Source: Tubulanus polymorphus
Lineage: Eukaryota > Nemertea > Palaeonemertea > Tubulaniformes > Tubulanidae
Assembly: GCF_964204645.1 (NCBI RefSeq)
Contig: NC_134029.1
Location: 23,268,450 to 23,332,449, forward strand
DNA: 64,000 bases
Direction: 5' to 3'
Under the pieces are notes generated by a model. It ran no database searches and was not told the origin of the DNA. It saw only the letters and a list, made by a program, of their open reading frames with translations. Positions within the stretch are counted from its first letter, which is position 1, and each line of letters opens with the position of its first letter. Both the position numbers and the translations under genes were made by a program. Of the stretch, positions 38,301 through 52,176 are shown in pieces.

Positions 38301-41300
38301 GGGAAATTATATTCGTGCGCGTATGTATACACAAATCACGGCCGCCGCGTGCTTTGATTTGCGGGATCCGTCTCGATGATGGAATTTCGAGTAGCGCTTT
38401 GCGACGTGAAGCCGGCAATAAAAATGGCCGCGTCAGATTCCCCTAATGGGGTCTGTCAAATGTTAGCGACCCAATCAAATTACGCATTTGTTACCGGTAG
38501 TGAAATTAAAGATCCTCATATGGGAAACGGCCATTTTGGTGATGGTTATCTAAGCTTGATAAATTCAACGGAACATTACTGAAAGGATTGGTTGAACGGT
38601 GGTCATTGATCTTTGATCTCGAGCTTGTTGATTTAATCGATCACACTGTTGAACATAAAATGATGTCATCTTTTTATATCATCCTTTCTATTATAACAGT
38701 GCACAGGTTTTTCAATTGATCAACTGTTTTCGTGCGTCACATGTGAAATAATTCTAAAAAAAAACGCATTTTGACCGCGTCGAAAATACGTAGTATTCAC
38801 AATATTAATGTCTACACTTCCCAGTTCACTCTTCCCGGTATGACGTCACGAGTAACCTGAACAGAAAGCAAGAAGTTATCAGGAAGTGATCGATACCTGT
38901 TCTCTCTGTTCTCTTCCATTAAGTTTGCGTTTCCGTTCATTGGGCAGTTTGTATCAATTGGTTGTAACGCGTTTGGCCGGACGTTTTGGGTCCTCTCTTT
39001 TTTCAGGTCAGGTAAGTTTTCGAACCCCTGCTTTCCGGGGTTACACATCGCTGAGGATTTGAGTAATAATTAGTTCAATACATTTTTTTTTAGTTCATTT
39101 GATTTGATTTCTCTTAGTTATTCAATAGGTTTCCGCGATATGTTTAAATTAATCTTTTTTGCTTTTTTTGCCAACTCGTTGCCCGGTAAGTTAGCTCATT
39201 CAAACTCATCGCCTGCCTCTCTCTCTCTCTCTCTTACTCTGGCTCGTGGATTGGGCCTCGTATAACATCAAGTCTCCTGATGACTGTCCACCACAAAACC
39301 CATTGACCGGCAGTAAAACTCTCAAGCCGTCAGTTCGGATAAGTGCAATTAATCCACGGGGAATTGTCGTCTTTGCTCAGTGCGGTTAAATCCGTATCGA
39401 CTAACAGGTGACAAAGACAGTAAATCCTTGTGTCATCTGCAAATCGAACATGACAAGAGATGACCACGGTATAATACCCTTATAATACTTACCCTTGTCA
39501 CCGGTTAAGACGTTTAAAGCCAGCTTCGGTCCGCTTTTCTTACTTGTCTATACGGTTTCGGCTCCGACAGGAGATGACAGGAGCCATCCTACGCAGTGTT
39601 TTAAGGAGTGACCAACAGTTTCCGGGATGGGCATGAAAGATAGTTGCTGATGCTTTGCGTTATGTAAACTTAAACATCATAAAAGAGTCATTGTGCACAG
39701 GTTATTGTTTTCATACATGAGTTATGCAGTGTAGGTCTATATACAGGGTTTGAAGTGTCATCGTTAATGCAGGCGTATCAATTTTCCGAATAATATTAAT
39801 TTGAGATGACAATCGAATTAACTGTCACTGCGTATTGTCAGAAATGAAGTGAAGAGCCAGAACTTAAAAGCATTTGTTATTGTGTTTTTTTTTTGGAATT
39901 AATAATGTAAAATTGCATTCGATGGTTATACGCAATATAGCAGTCGGATACAGTGTCGAAGCACTTGGGGATTAGGTTCTTTATGCGACCAAAAATTCCT
40001 TATTAATTTTTCATTTTTCTAAAGAATTTTTCTGTTCTATACGAAAAAATCGATCGAGCTCAAAACTGCCGGTCAAACGAAAGACGTGGAGGTTTTTGAA
40101 TGTAATTTGAGCTCATTGTACGCACGACACCTCGGCGACTGGAACACTAAGTTTTCAGGAAGTTATCGAGACCTGTTCTCTTCGATAAAGTTTCAGTTTC
40201 GGTTCATTGGGTAGTTTGTATCAATCGGTGGTGATCAACGTAATTAGATGTGACGGTCCGATCACGATAGATGATCACCGAAAAAGATCCGATCCCACAT
40301 CAATTTGTCGCTCATCTAAACAAGAGATCATTATCTCCATCAAAATGACAGGCGGCTGGCTATATTACCAGCATTCATCAAGCCAAGGTGACCAGGGGTC
40401 AGTTACTGTTGTCCAATTACCAGTCACTGCCGTAATTATCTATTAAATCAATACGAAGATATCGGTTCCAATGACGATAGTTCAGAGGACAAACAGTGAC
40501 TCTGTGGACAGAATCGTCTATTCACTTCCTTACTCCGATTCCAAGCCTTTATCGGGGTAGAAAGTCTCACTCCTTGTGGAACGTCGATACCGAATAGACG
40601 GTCATATCCGCCATTTTGAGGTTACAGCTCTTTGTGGCTTGATGACCTTATAAAATAGCCAGTTTGGCGACAAGGTTCGGGAATTATCGGTCTTAATAAT
40701 GATTGCGACAGTTTGCCTGCGGACCGCCGAGATGCCGTGTTAACCCGGTTAAACACCGTGCAAATTACTGCCAATTTCACTAAACGTATAATTAAATTGA
40801 CTAAGCACGTGACTGAGTCGACAATTCCCTAAAAAGATATCGGCCTCGTGTTCTATGTTTCTATGCTGCGATTGCAACTGCGCGGGTTTCTTCCGATTGC
40901 GAGATATTTTACACAAGACACAATTTCAATGACCTAATGAGGCGATTTAGATTCAGGACAACTGGTCGACATTACCGCCACGACCAACGCCATTTCCAAA
41001 GACAAATCTGCGTTGATTAATCGTTAAAACCGAAAGCTCGTATACCGCGGCGATAGACGGCAACGGGACTTATCTTGAAAAATTTGACAAAAGTTTGCCG
41101 CAGAATGAGATGATTTAGATGCGTGACTGTATCTCAAACGCAAGCGGCTATTTACAAAAACACAAAACATCCGATGGCAACGCGGCTCGTTTTCATGCAC
41201 ATTTTGACGCGCCAATCGAAGTCTCATTGTCAAAAGACTTTTTGGACAGGACATCAAGCGCGATGCCATCAAGAAAAGTGATGAGGGTGCCGCGTAGACT

Positions 41301-44300
41301 TAATGTTGCAGATTTGGCGATCTTAGATAATAAAACCAATTCTCCTCGAGCGAAGTGAGAATAATAAGTGATTTGCTGGATAGATTTCGTAAGCAATTCC
41401 ACCACAGAGTTCTCCGTTCATTTAGCTGTTGTCATAAGGAAATGATATGGAGATGTTGGTAATCGTCATTTCATCAAAAACGGGTTTATTCCTGTGTCCG
41501 CGAAGTGAAGACTGCAAAATGACAGTTGGACCTATTTGTTTGTGAACATGATATTCGATATGGAAAAATATATATTTGTCTCTGATGGAAGAAATTACTT
41601 GTGATATTTTATATAGCTACAGTGAACGGTTGGAGCTGTGATAGTAATAGAGTTTAGACTCCTTCAATCCGAGCCGATGTTTTATATTTTCGACGATGAT
41701 CTTTCCGCCGTGTTTTACTGATCCGTTCGTAAGTCACATTGGCAGCGATTTACCACCTCTTGGTACAAACATCGCTTATTTATGCGATCTGTTATCATCA
41801 AACTTCTATGAAACTTAGTGCATGTCATGTGCCAAGTATATTTCATGGTGCGTACACGGATTCTATTTCTGCGATGTTTCAGGCGATTGCTCTTCTCTTT
41901 TTTATCTCGAATGGTTTTTTCCGCCAAAGATCTTTCACACGGAGATCTTTCCTTGGGACTCGCTATTTGCTCTTCAAAGTAAAGAAATGATCTTCTTTGA
42001 TTGTTAATTTCGCTCGGAACTAAAGCGGGAAGTAGTGGGCTGTGTGTTTTTCACTGACTGGGATGCTTCGAGAACAAAAGGATGTGATATTCTAAACATA
42101 TGGCTTAAAAATCACTAATCATACGCGTACGCAATAACAGAATCTTTACACTTCAGTTATTTTGGTAGGGGAATTGTTTAGACATAATTGACACAGTTCC
42201 ACAGTTCGGGGTGGATTTCGGAAGTCACATAGCGATGATTCCTGTGTATAAATTTCACTGCGAAACCGCGGTCCCATCTCATTACACAGCTACAAATCTA
42301 TCAAAATTCGTCCATAGTTTCTTTACAATAAATTCGGTTAATTTTTGGGTATATTTGATCGTCTTACGCTAGGGAGGGAGGTGGAATTGGATGTAATTTC
42401 ACTTTTGCTGTTCCAATCTCTTTTACTCCTTCAATGCTGATGATAATCACTGGAGTGAATCATTGGCGTCAGAAGTTGAAGAGCCACCACGCGTTGAATC
42501 GTCGGTTTACCTCTTGAAACACGCACGAGGAAGAGAGTATAAACTTTATGACATTAGCCCGTGGCTTTACCGATTTACCTTATACCCCGTACATACCGTG
42601 GCAAAAAGATAAAAGAAACTGCTTTGCACGTATCTCTCATCTCCAACACAGATATCACTTTGTGTGTTCAGATTCACCTGAGCTAAGTCATGTAACTTTC
42701 ATCATATAAATCTTGCGGTAGATCATGTTATATCAGCTATTTTCTATCTGATATAGTCAGGGGCAATCAGTATAACACGACACACATGTACACCGGATTC
42801 TTTCCATACTCAATTTTGCAACCATCTAATGGCGGAATAGATTTTCAAATTGAAGTCATATCGATATATGGAGACCTCAATACTTTGTGAAAACTGGACC
42901 CAATCGTTCAGACAGTTTCACCTGTAACTACTTAGACTGTCTATAAAGTTGACTGTGCTTACTTTCACCAGGGAAGTATAACCTGCTTTCACTGAAGAAT
43001 TTGAATAATTGCAAAGTCAAATCCCGATTAGATTTAAGGGCTTTTAAAAGGTATCCGAATATCAAATATCTCCTCTAGTATATTTACACGTATCTACTCC
43101 AGCGAATCTTTGCCATTTCTTCATTTGGTTGTCCCGTGTAGCGCAGGTAACGTTTGCCAGATGCTTGTTCTGCCAATCGTTTATGAACTGTCAGTAATTC
43201 ACCCATTATAAAGACTGAAATAGCAGCACGGACCTCTTTAGCTTGTATCAAATACAAGCACAGCCTCACCTGGTATTTCAGGTATGTAATGACTTCAAGC
43301 TGAGAGGAGCAGGACACCCGAAGAAACGCCAACAACTCCGATCGGTGCGGTTGCAATAGCGGCGCTGAACAAGTAGCAAATCTGTCTCTCAACTGCGGAT
43401 ATTTCATCTGTTGCGGCGTGTTATCTCGAGTAGAAAACCCGTTCACTGCTGGTTCTGGCTCGCTGACGGAGAACCTCTGTGTTTCTAGATTATCAGCGCA
43501 CTACTGATTAGAGTGATTTTCTTGCTTCCGATGAGACATCGACGTCTGTAAGAAAGTAAAAGTCTGGCCTGATGTGTTCGATTTCAATTCGTATTCAAGT
43601 CAAAATATGAATTCAATTAAATTTAAAAAGGGAGCCATATACAAGTTATAAGTAGGAATGTCATCACTGTGTGATCACCAATCGTGTCGCTACTTTCTAA
43701 GCTTCCCAAAAGGGATGATCGTTTTTGGCTCGGGGATGAATCTAATTTTGGAACTGGATTCTTGATCTTCTTTTTTTGTGATTTGTCAAATCAATCAAAA
43801 GCAGAAAATGTATATAACAAAGTGAAAAGCTAAAATTAGTATGTGGCTATTTGAGCTGCCTGCGATACGTAAGCGGGGGAAGTTTGCCTGGCACAAGCAC
43901 CGCTGATTTGAACGCTCAGTTCCAGCACATATCCATCGGAATAATGATCCCCGGTTTACAGCTCGTCAGCCGAGAACACCCGTGATGCGTGCCGGCTAAC
44001 AGAATGCAAGCCACTGCATCCTATATAACTAATTTACCTGCCAGCGATGGTTTATCCGTTCGGTTTTACCCCTCTCCACAAGACGAGAACATACGTCTGT
44101 TTACAGTTTACCCGGATTAACTGACAAATTTTGCGTCAAAAACGAAGGCAACTTCATCCGCTCATAAAAATCACGTTTCGTTGTCCAGTTCATATTTCTT
44201 AGGTTTCCTCCAGGGTTAACCTCCTTGGGTCCAATTGACGTATTAATAAATAGGGAAAGGATGTTAAAGATAGCCGCGGAGTTACTTTCGTCTTATCTTG

Positions 44301-47300
44301 ATATGATACACTCGTGTAAATCAGCGATGACATATTTCAGGTATTGCGCTATACCTGAAGGAACACACATATTCTGTGTGAATGTCAGGACGTTGAGTCA
44401 TGGATGGTTGAATCAGCTCGCTTTTCATAGCTACGATAATTCAATTCTGATGAACATGTGGCATCTGGTCGTTCTGACATTTCATTCCATCAAAAACAAC
44501 AATGCTTGTGTGCATGTCTGTTTGTTTTACAGTCAGCTAGATGGTGCCTCTGTTATACTGAAAACTGAGTGTATAGATTGAGCGAATTATTTCAAGCATA
44601 AAATTTAATCCTAAAACCAGTTCTTGCGGAACAGTTTTTCATTTGGCCTTCCCAAAAATTACCCACGGTCCAGTTTCACGAAAGACTCAGATTTTTGTTT
44701 TAATTGCTGCTAATGATTTCAATGAGGCCATCAATATTGAAACCTAACCGTTATCTAAGATAAACGATTTTCACGAAACTGGTCCCAAATGGCACTCCGG
44801 ACTTCAGACGTCTGAAGAAATGTTGTATCTTTTTTCATCGAGTTTTAATTAATGGTCGTCTTGATTTTGTGTATTTTCAGCTCTTGATAAACTCGCGTAC
44901 AACAATCTATATCCGTTAGGCATGCAAGTTGAAATCGTACAGCCGAACATTGTGTTCGACATCGCTAGTTTGATGTTATATGGAGCCCAAGCGACACCTA
45001 TTCGACTTAAGATTCTTCTCGATAGACTGTTCAGCGTACTGCAACATGAGGAGGTCCTTCAGGTAATTCATCTATCAATATTCTCCACATTCGGGATAAT
45101 GATACTGCAAAGTATCACGAGAACAGTGCAAATAAGCCAAAATCTGTAAAATCGTCATAGTTATGCATACAAAAATATTAGTTTGGTAGTTTCCAAGATT
45201 GAAATATTTTCATAAGATTCCTTCAAAATTAGTTATGATTTTTCTGATCGGAATGTTCTTGTTTATACATTTTGCAGGTTCTGCATAGTTTTGGTTGGTC
45301 GTACGAAGATTATGCGAGGGGATACATCCTGCAGGTAGATGTCAGTATATTCATATTTTTTATTTTTTATTTCCAATCGAATCTTCTTCCGCGTGAAGAA
45401 TGTTGAAAGATAAAGTGAAAAACCCTCAATAAGATAAAAATAGGCAAGAGGGAATCGTCTTTCCTAGCTCTCGACTCAAATCTATGAGCCATTTTCAAAA
45501 TCAAAATCTGATTTTTCAAAACTCAACAATTGGAAAATAATTCGTTATTAGCTTTTTTCAACGTTGCTTCACGGGCTTTCTATCTATTTCCCTCTATTTT
45601 CGTTTAAATCGAAATCTGATAATTTCAAGAGAGATGTCGTACATTAATGAATCGTATATTTTGTATTTTTCAGGATCGTAACGGTCGAGTATTGGACAAA
45701 TGGAGCATCGCTTCTCGCGAAGAAGAGCAGATTATTCTGCAACAGTTTCTACGATTCGGCGAAACGAAATCTATCGCGCAGGAGATCATTCTACAAGACA
45801 CGAAGGAACGTCAGGAAGTTTATTATCGCCATTCTCCGCGTACCGAATCGGACATTAAAAAGTTCATCGAACGAAGCAGTTTGCAGATGCAGAGTTTCAT
45901 GCGATCGTACGAAACTCAGCGCCAACAGCAGCAAGCGTTACTGAACTCATCACGTCCGGCTCACACTCCGACTACTACCACCAGCACACCGAGATTACTG
46001 AGTCCGAATGGTGCGCATATTTACTCAGCCTCATCTACAAACTCACTGCGCGATTCCCGACCTCTGAATCTACCGAATCCGAGCATGAGTCCGGTGTCGC
46101 ATTCTCCGCTGAATCGATTACAAACTATGCAGCCTTACGATCTGAAACGTGAAGCGGTCAGTCCGCACGTGAGCCCTGCATCCGCTGCCGAGAAACGAAG
46201 CAGCAGCATACCGCCTAGTTCGAGTCCAATCAATCTACCTCAACGACCGATGCCCGGATTGTTGTCGATGACACCTTCGATGCCGGATCCCCGAGCGATT
46301 ATCAGCAGTCGAATTCAACAGCAACAGCCTGAAGATCTGTCCAAAAATAGCTCCAAATCATCATCCTCGCCAATGATAGTCTCTAAAGAACCCGAACCCC
46401 GTTCTGAACGCGATCGCGATAGACCAAGTATGGCATTGAACTTCTCCAAAATGCCAATGCCCGACCGTCATCCGCCTGTCATCCCATCATCCATGAGCAA
46501 TGGCTTCAACTCTTTGTATGCGGAGCGTAAAATCAAACATCTTCGCAAGTCTGCCAATCCGATCAAACGAAACTGGACAAATACTCCTGTAACGGCGTAC
46601 GGAGGCTCACTGATCGGGCCAACCGGTAAAAAACGCGTTCTCTGTACTGCTTGCAATAAGACATTCTGCGATAAAGGAGCTTTGAAAATACATTATAGCG
46701 CTGTACATCTGAAAGAAATGCATAGCTGTACAGTTGAAGGATGCAACATGTTGTTCAGTTCTCGTCGTAGCCGAAACCGCCACAGCGCTAATCCGAACCC
46801 TAAGCTACACCGCCCAATGAAACAGAAGCTTCCAGAAGGAGCACGAATTGTCGATGACGGTGGAAAGGCTCATATCATCGGAGGCGCGTCTGATATTTCC
46901 GGCATAGCTCCGCAGTTGTTGAGTCCGACGATGTCTACGCACGGATTACCGGGCTTCATTCACGCGCCGTCGCCGATTACAGCGATATCTTCGGTCGCGC
47001 ATGCGATGGTAGAACCGCCTAGAGCTTCGTCGGTGCCACATCTTCACCATCAACACGCAGACGGCACAAATCCGTATTTCGTCGACACGATGGAACGTTA
47101 CACACTCGTCGAGCCGTCTATGAAAAAACAACGATTGGATTTAAGCGATGACGATGATGTCGGATTCGATCCAACAATTCACGATGATGACGATGACGAC
47201 GATGACGATGAAGAGATCGTAGTCAGCGAAGATGTTAAAGACTCGGAATTAGCGGTCGTACCGTCGGCTGAAGAGCGATTCGTGGAACCGGTGGCGCGAA

Positions 47301-48583
47301 GCACGAGCAAAAGGAAAAGCCAGGTTCCCGTCAGGTGTAAACAAATGGAAGAAATGTTTGAAATTAGCGATGAAAATTCTGACGAAAATCTGACCGGAGT
47401 AAAAGGGGTTTTATCGATAGGCTTGGACCAATCTGCTGATTCAAAGGACACTTCTACTGAAGTCCAAACATCCGAATCTACGAATTTGGAAAACATGAAC
47501 ATGGATGTCGACACCGACCCCGAATCGCATCGTACATCGCCTGTAGATATTCAGATGAAGAGCGTCGATACTAAAGACTCTCCTGCTGATGCTAAAATAC
47601 AGCATGATGCCAATTTCAACACGGAAAAGCCCGAAGATACATCGGAATCCCAGCATTTGTCAAAAGAAAGTGAATCGAAGGCCGAGTCAGTTGATAGCGG
47701 AGTTGTCCCGGATAAGAACTTTCCCGCTATATCTTCAAATCAACCCGTCTTTCCAGATATGGATCCAGAAAACAGTCCGCACAGAGAGATCAATGTAGAC
47801 AATCTCTCAGATGCCGAGTCGAATGCGTCGTTCGGTTCGAACGAGTCGGGAGCGCATCTCTCCGAGAACGGGGACGGTAAAACTGTTTTCGAGATCCCGA
47901 TGGATAAAGAGAATCCGCGACGATGCGTCGCGTGCGGAAAAATCTTCCAAAATCATTTCACCGTTAAAACTCACTACCAAAACGTTCACCTGAAATTGAT
48001 GCACACCTGCACGATCGAAGGTTGTAACGCGGCTTTCCCGTCGAAACGAAGTCGCGACCGGCACAGTAGTAATTTGAATCTGCACCGGAAATTACTTTCA
48101 ACTGCTGAACAAAACGATGGAGTCGCTAGTGCGGTTAGCGATACGTCAAGCGAGACGCAACCGAATACGAAAGACGAGGAAGTGACGAAAATGAACGGTA
48201 GAATTTCTCCTGAAGCGCGGGAACGTATAGATGTTCGCGCTCAGTTGCTCGAAACTTTAAGTTTGAAATCGCTCATGTCGTATCCGGCCGACCAGAGTGA
48301 CGACTCCGGGGCGTTGAACAGCAGCAGCGGCGGCGACGCGGCTTCGATCACGTCGCAAAACTCTACCGATCAAACGCACGTCGAGTGTCACTTATGCAAA
48401 GAAAAATTCAGAGACAATCTCGTGCTGAAGGAACACTGCGAAAAAATACACCCGAAAGAGATGTACTACTGCACCGTGGGTGGATGCGATAAAATGTTCT
48501 CTACAAGAAAAAGCCGCAATAGACACAGTCAAAATGATAATCTTCATCGCCATTTGGGGGACACTCCTTCGTGTACACCATAG
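25454..48583 (+). CDS. bnc: Basonuclin zinc-finger transcription factor (five coding exons)
   Basis: Exons: 25454-25474 (proposed), 31862-31964, 44881-45062, 45278-45334 and 45674-48583. Phases agree at every junction and give 1,090 aa, close to vertebrate BNC2. Exon 2 encodes the basonuclin start [18 protein letters not shown] and [14 protein letters not shown]. Exon 3 continues [19 protein letters not shown] and [12 protein letters not shown]. Exon 5 opens [20 protein letters not shown] with [13 protein letters not shown]. Three pairs of C2H2 fingers start near residues 445, 872 and 1026, each second finger ending in an SRxRHS-type motif. PEDLS (~340) and RLDLS (~608) resemble CtBP-binding PxDLS motifs, and a run of Asp lies near 623. 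Family members are nuclear regulators of epithelial and germ cells; Drosophila disco is related. The 7-residue first exon is inferred from its ATG, CAG|GTGAGT donor and phase. Exons 2-5 are secure. Confidence 0.93.
26651..26723 (+). tRNA. tRNA-Lys (UUU anticodon)
   Basis: A 73-nt cloverleaf can be drawn. The acceptor GCCCGGT pairs perfectly with ACCGGGC, followed by discriminator G. The D stem is GCTC/GAGC and the anticodon stem TCAGG/CCTGA, with loop CTTTTAA placing TTT at 34-36. The T arm is CTGGG-TTCGAGT-CCCAT, with only the outer C-T pair (49-65) mismatched. Box A (TAGCTCAGTCGG) and box B (GGTTCGAGTCC) are intact, there is no intron and CCA is not encoded. A TTTTT terminator follows. It lies in basonuclin intron 1 on the same strand and is probably an independent pol III gene. 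Confidence 0.95.
26731..26735 (+). terminator. RNA polymerase III T-run terminator
   Basis: TTTTT starts eight bases after the tRNA-Lys 3' end, the usual distance for pol III termination. Confidence 0.75.
31727..31861 (+). other. Possible alternative 5' coding extension of basonuclin exon 2
   Basis: From ATG at 31727 an open frame runs 45 codons straight through the splice acceptor into exon 2 in the correct frame. It starts [16 protein letters not shown] and is rich in Tyr, Arg and Asp. A transcript starting near here would make an N-terminally extended protein without exon 1. The strong acceptor TTGTTCTTACAG argues that the main form is spliced, so the open frame may be coincidental. Confidence 0.25.
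33209..33315. repeat. Dispersed ~110-bp repeat, copy 2
   Basis: It matches 14807-14916 in order: TTTTGATTTGGTGTCC, CCACAACACCTGCCG, GAACGATACAAGGAGTTTGA, CTCGGAAATCGAAGTA and CGGTCGAATT. It is preceded by a TTGATTGATTGATTG run. Confidence 0.6.
35258..35300 (+). repeat. GAT trinucleotide microsatellite
   Basis: About fourteen uninterrupted GAT units lie inside basonuclin intron 2. Confidence 0.95.
38866..38975. repeat. Dispersed repeat, copy 1 (AGGAAGT...GTTCATTGGGCAGTTTG)
   Basis: AGGAAGTGATCGATACCTGTTCTCT, ATTAAGTTTGCGTTTCCGTTCATTGGGCAGTTTGTATCAATTGG in consecutive short blocks match 40145-40236 in order and orientation. Part of an older interspersed element; class unknown. Confidence 0.55.
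39217..39234 (+). repeat. CT dinucleotide microsatellite
   Basis: A run of about eight or nine CT units, ending CTTACTCTGG, lies in basonuclin intron 2. Confidence 0.8.
40145..40236. repeat. Dispersed repeat, copy 2
   Basis: The segment contains AGGAAGTTATCGAGACCTGT, a shortened middle and GGTTCATTGGGTAGTTTGTA, and corresponds to 38866-38975 with small deletions. Confidence 0.55.
44667..44785. mobile_element. 119-bp MITE with GGNCCAGTTTCACGAAA ends
   Basis: The left end GGTCCAGTTTCACGAAA and the right end TTTCACGAAACTGGTCC are inverted copies with three mismatches in 17 bp. It lies about 95 bp before basonuclin exon 3, close enough that it could affect the branch point or acceptor context. 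The terminal style resembles the GGGGCCGGTTGCATAGTC family but the interior differs. Confidence 0.65.
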
Positions 48584-50557
48584 ATTACGATGGTACAGAC
48601 TGGCGCTAGTGATGGACTGCAGTATTCATCAAAGAGAAATGTATATCAGTAACATGTAACACTTATTCTCTGCTTGGTTACTGACCGAAGACCACTAATT
48701 GCTCAATGTATGATTCACCTATTGCACATAAAGATTAAATACGATTCTAGAGAATTAAGATTAAGATTACTGGTTACAGTAATTAGTGAATCGAACATAG
48801 CGGACTAGTTCATAATAATGAATCTCAAACTGTTGAATACTTATAGCATTAGAATTTAATAGTATTTCTGACCATTGTTTAAAGAGCAACCAATCAAGTC
48901 TATGCATTTTAGTGATGTGATTTATCACTTTTCGCGGTTTTTTTTAATTGCATTTATTTTACACCAGTACAAGTAGTATATGTAAAGCTTATTGACGCTT
49001 TTGAAATTATGTCGTTTTATTTATTTGTGTTGGGATTTCAAGTAGCACAATTTGTACAAAATGTTTTCATTGCATGCATCACTATTTCTATATTCATATA
49101 TATACATATATCATAATGATTACCTTATTTGTGTTGATTTCGTCAAATGTTATATTGATATGAATTTAAGGGTGTACTAACATTTTTTACTGTTTTACCC
49201 TCAAGCAGTGGAATTACGCGAACTCCAACATTAAAACTGAATATATAGGTTTATCGCAAGGATGCAATACGGTAAATCGAAAGCTAGTGAGTTGATATGA
49301 TTTCGCAGTTGTGTAGTTCCAGTGTTTGACTCGTAAATCAAGATCGTGTGACTTACTAATTCAATGCAGATGAGTGGATTTTAGTCATGGATAAGAATGT
49401 TAGAACATACACTAGAAAGTGGGCGTTCGTTTAACTATTATATCTAAAAATGTGTTGGAAAATTATTTACGCGTTTATTAAAGTATATTTGAATGATATC
49501 GCATCGTATTAGTAAAACATATAAGGGGTATACACGAAAACGGTTGCTAATGTAATTATGCTGTAAATTATTTAGAATAGTTTATCAGGTCGGCTTGTGT
49601 AATACACGTATGTCCATTATTTGTTAAAGGTAATATTATAATGAAGATAAGCATTTATTTTGCATGACAATTTTGTTATTAATATATTCATAATTGAGTA
49701 TTTTATCTGTAGTAATTTCTGATTGAGGTTTATATTATATATAGTTGCACATTGCTGTAAAAAAAACGAGCTTTGAACATCGATAGTGTTTATGTGTTAT
49801 ATTTGTTGGTTGGGCTTGTAAGTTTGCACATTGCATTATCTTAGTGTACTGCGTTGATAAGAAAGTCATAACTCCTCTCAGCCTATTCTTCCTAATACCA
49901 ACAAGCGACCAAAGTCTTTGTCTTCCAAAACGAAGAAAAATAAAGAATATCACCAGTGGCCCTGTGTGTTGATATGCCATCAAACGTAGGTAGTCATGCT
50001 TCAGTGTGACATGATATGTATACCATAGGTTTAGCTGTTTAGCATACATAGTTCCATTTCACGTGTTAGGAAATATATCTGTGAACATCAAAATTAGTGA
50101 AATTTAGATGAAATTCACGAAGAAAAATGTAATCGTGAAACAATCATCAGTAAAACAAATTCAAATCTTGTCTCGAGGAAAGATTGTCTCTTTGAGTTTT
50201 GTGGGGAGGAGAAAGTCTCGATTTTAAGTTTTTCCATCACGGGTACGATGAGATATTTTAGTATTCTAATATTGGCCAGTGATTGTGAACGGTAAACACA
50301 GTCAAAAATTCAGAAATGTGTACATTAAATCGCACACTGTTACGCACTTGCTTTTGACAACTTCAAATTGTGTTTCTTATGTAGATAAACGGATCTCCAC
50401 TTGTACATATTATAGTCATATTGTAATTGTAAATAACATTGTTAAGGTACGATAATCGTGTAGCTGATACGTAGAGTAGTTGCGACTTAGTATCTAAGTC
50501 AGTGTTCACTTTTCTATGCATTTCTGTATCAAATATGTCCCTGCTGGATGAAATAAA
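48584..50557 (+). other. Probable basonuclin 3' UTR
   Basis: About 2 kb of AT-rich non-coding DNA follows the stop codon. Hexamers that could end it are AATAAA at 49939-49944 and at 50552-50557, with weaker ATTAAA forms earlier. Long 3' UTRs are usual for basonuclin genes. The true cleavage site cannot be chosen from sequence alone. Confidence 0.45.
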
Positions 50558-50751
50558 CAATGTACCTTCTGCTGTTTAAAAAGATATTTCAACTAAGATA
50601 AGCTCCAGTACCACGTTCGAGTCTATAGTTGAACGATACGCAGAAGGTTCATTGCGAATTCTTATCACTTTTATATGTTTTGCAGTTCGACAAATTGCTT
50701 TATAAATTTATAATAAGCTATTGATATTATGATTATTATTCATATGTACAG

Positions 50752-52176
<1,425 letters not shown>

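Larger units (their letters stand above)
31965..44880 (+). other. Basonuclin intron 2 (12.9 kb)
   Basis: The intron begins GTAAGT and ends GTGTATTTTCAG, splitting an Ala codon (G|CT) that restores the conserved sequence HALDKL. It contains the repeats and MITE listed separately. Minor open frames inside, for example 43084-43446 minus and 44225-44581 plus, show no recognisable domain. Long introns in developmental regulators often hold enhancers; that is inference here. Confidence 0.85.

Noticed and set aside
43084..43446. 120-codon minus-strand frame in basonuclin intron 2
   Set aside because: No family motif recognised, no splice signals supporting it, and it is no longer than chance frames in 13 kb.
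44225..44581. 118-codon plus-strand frame shortly before basonuclin exon 3
   Set aside because: Lies inside intron 2, is unrelated to basonuclin sequence, and exon 3 joins directly to exon 2 by a split Ala codon.
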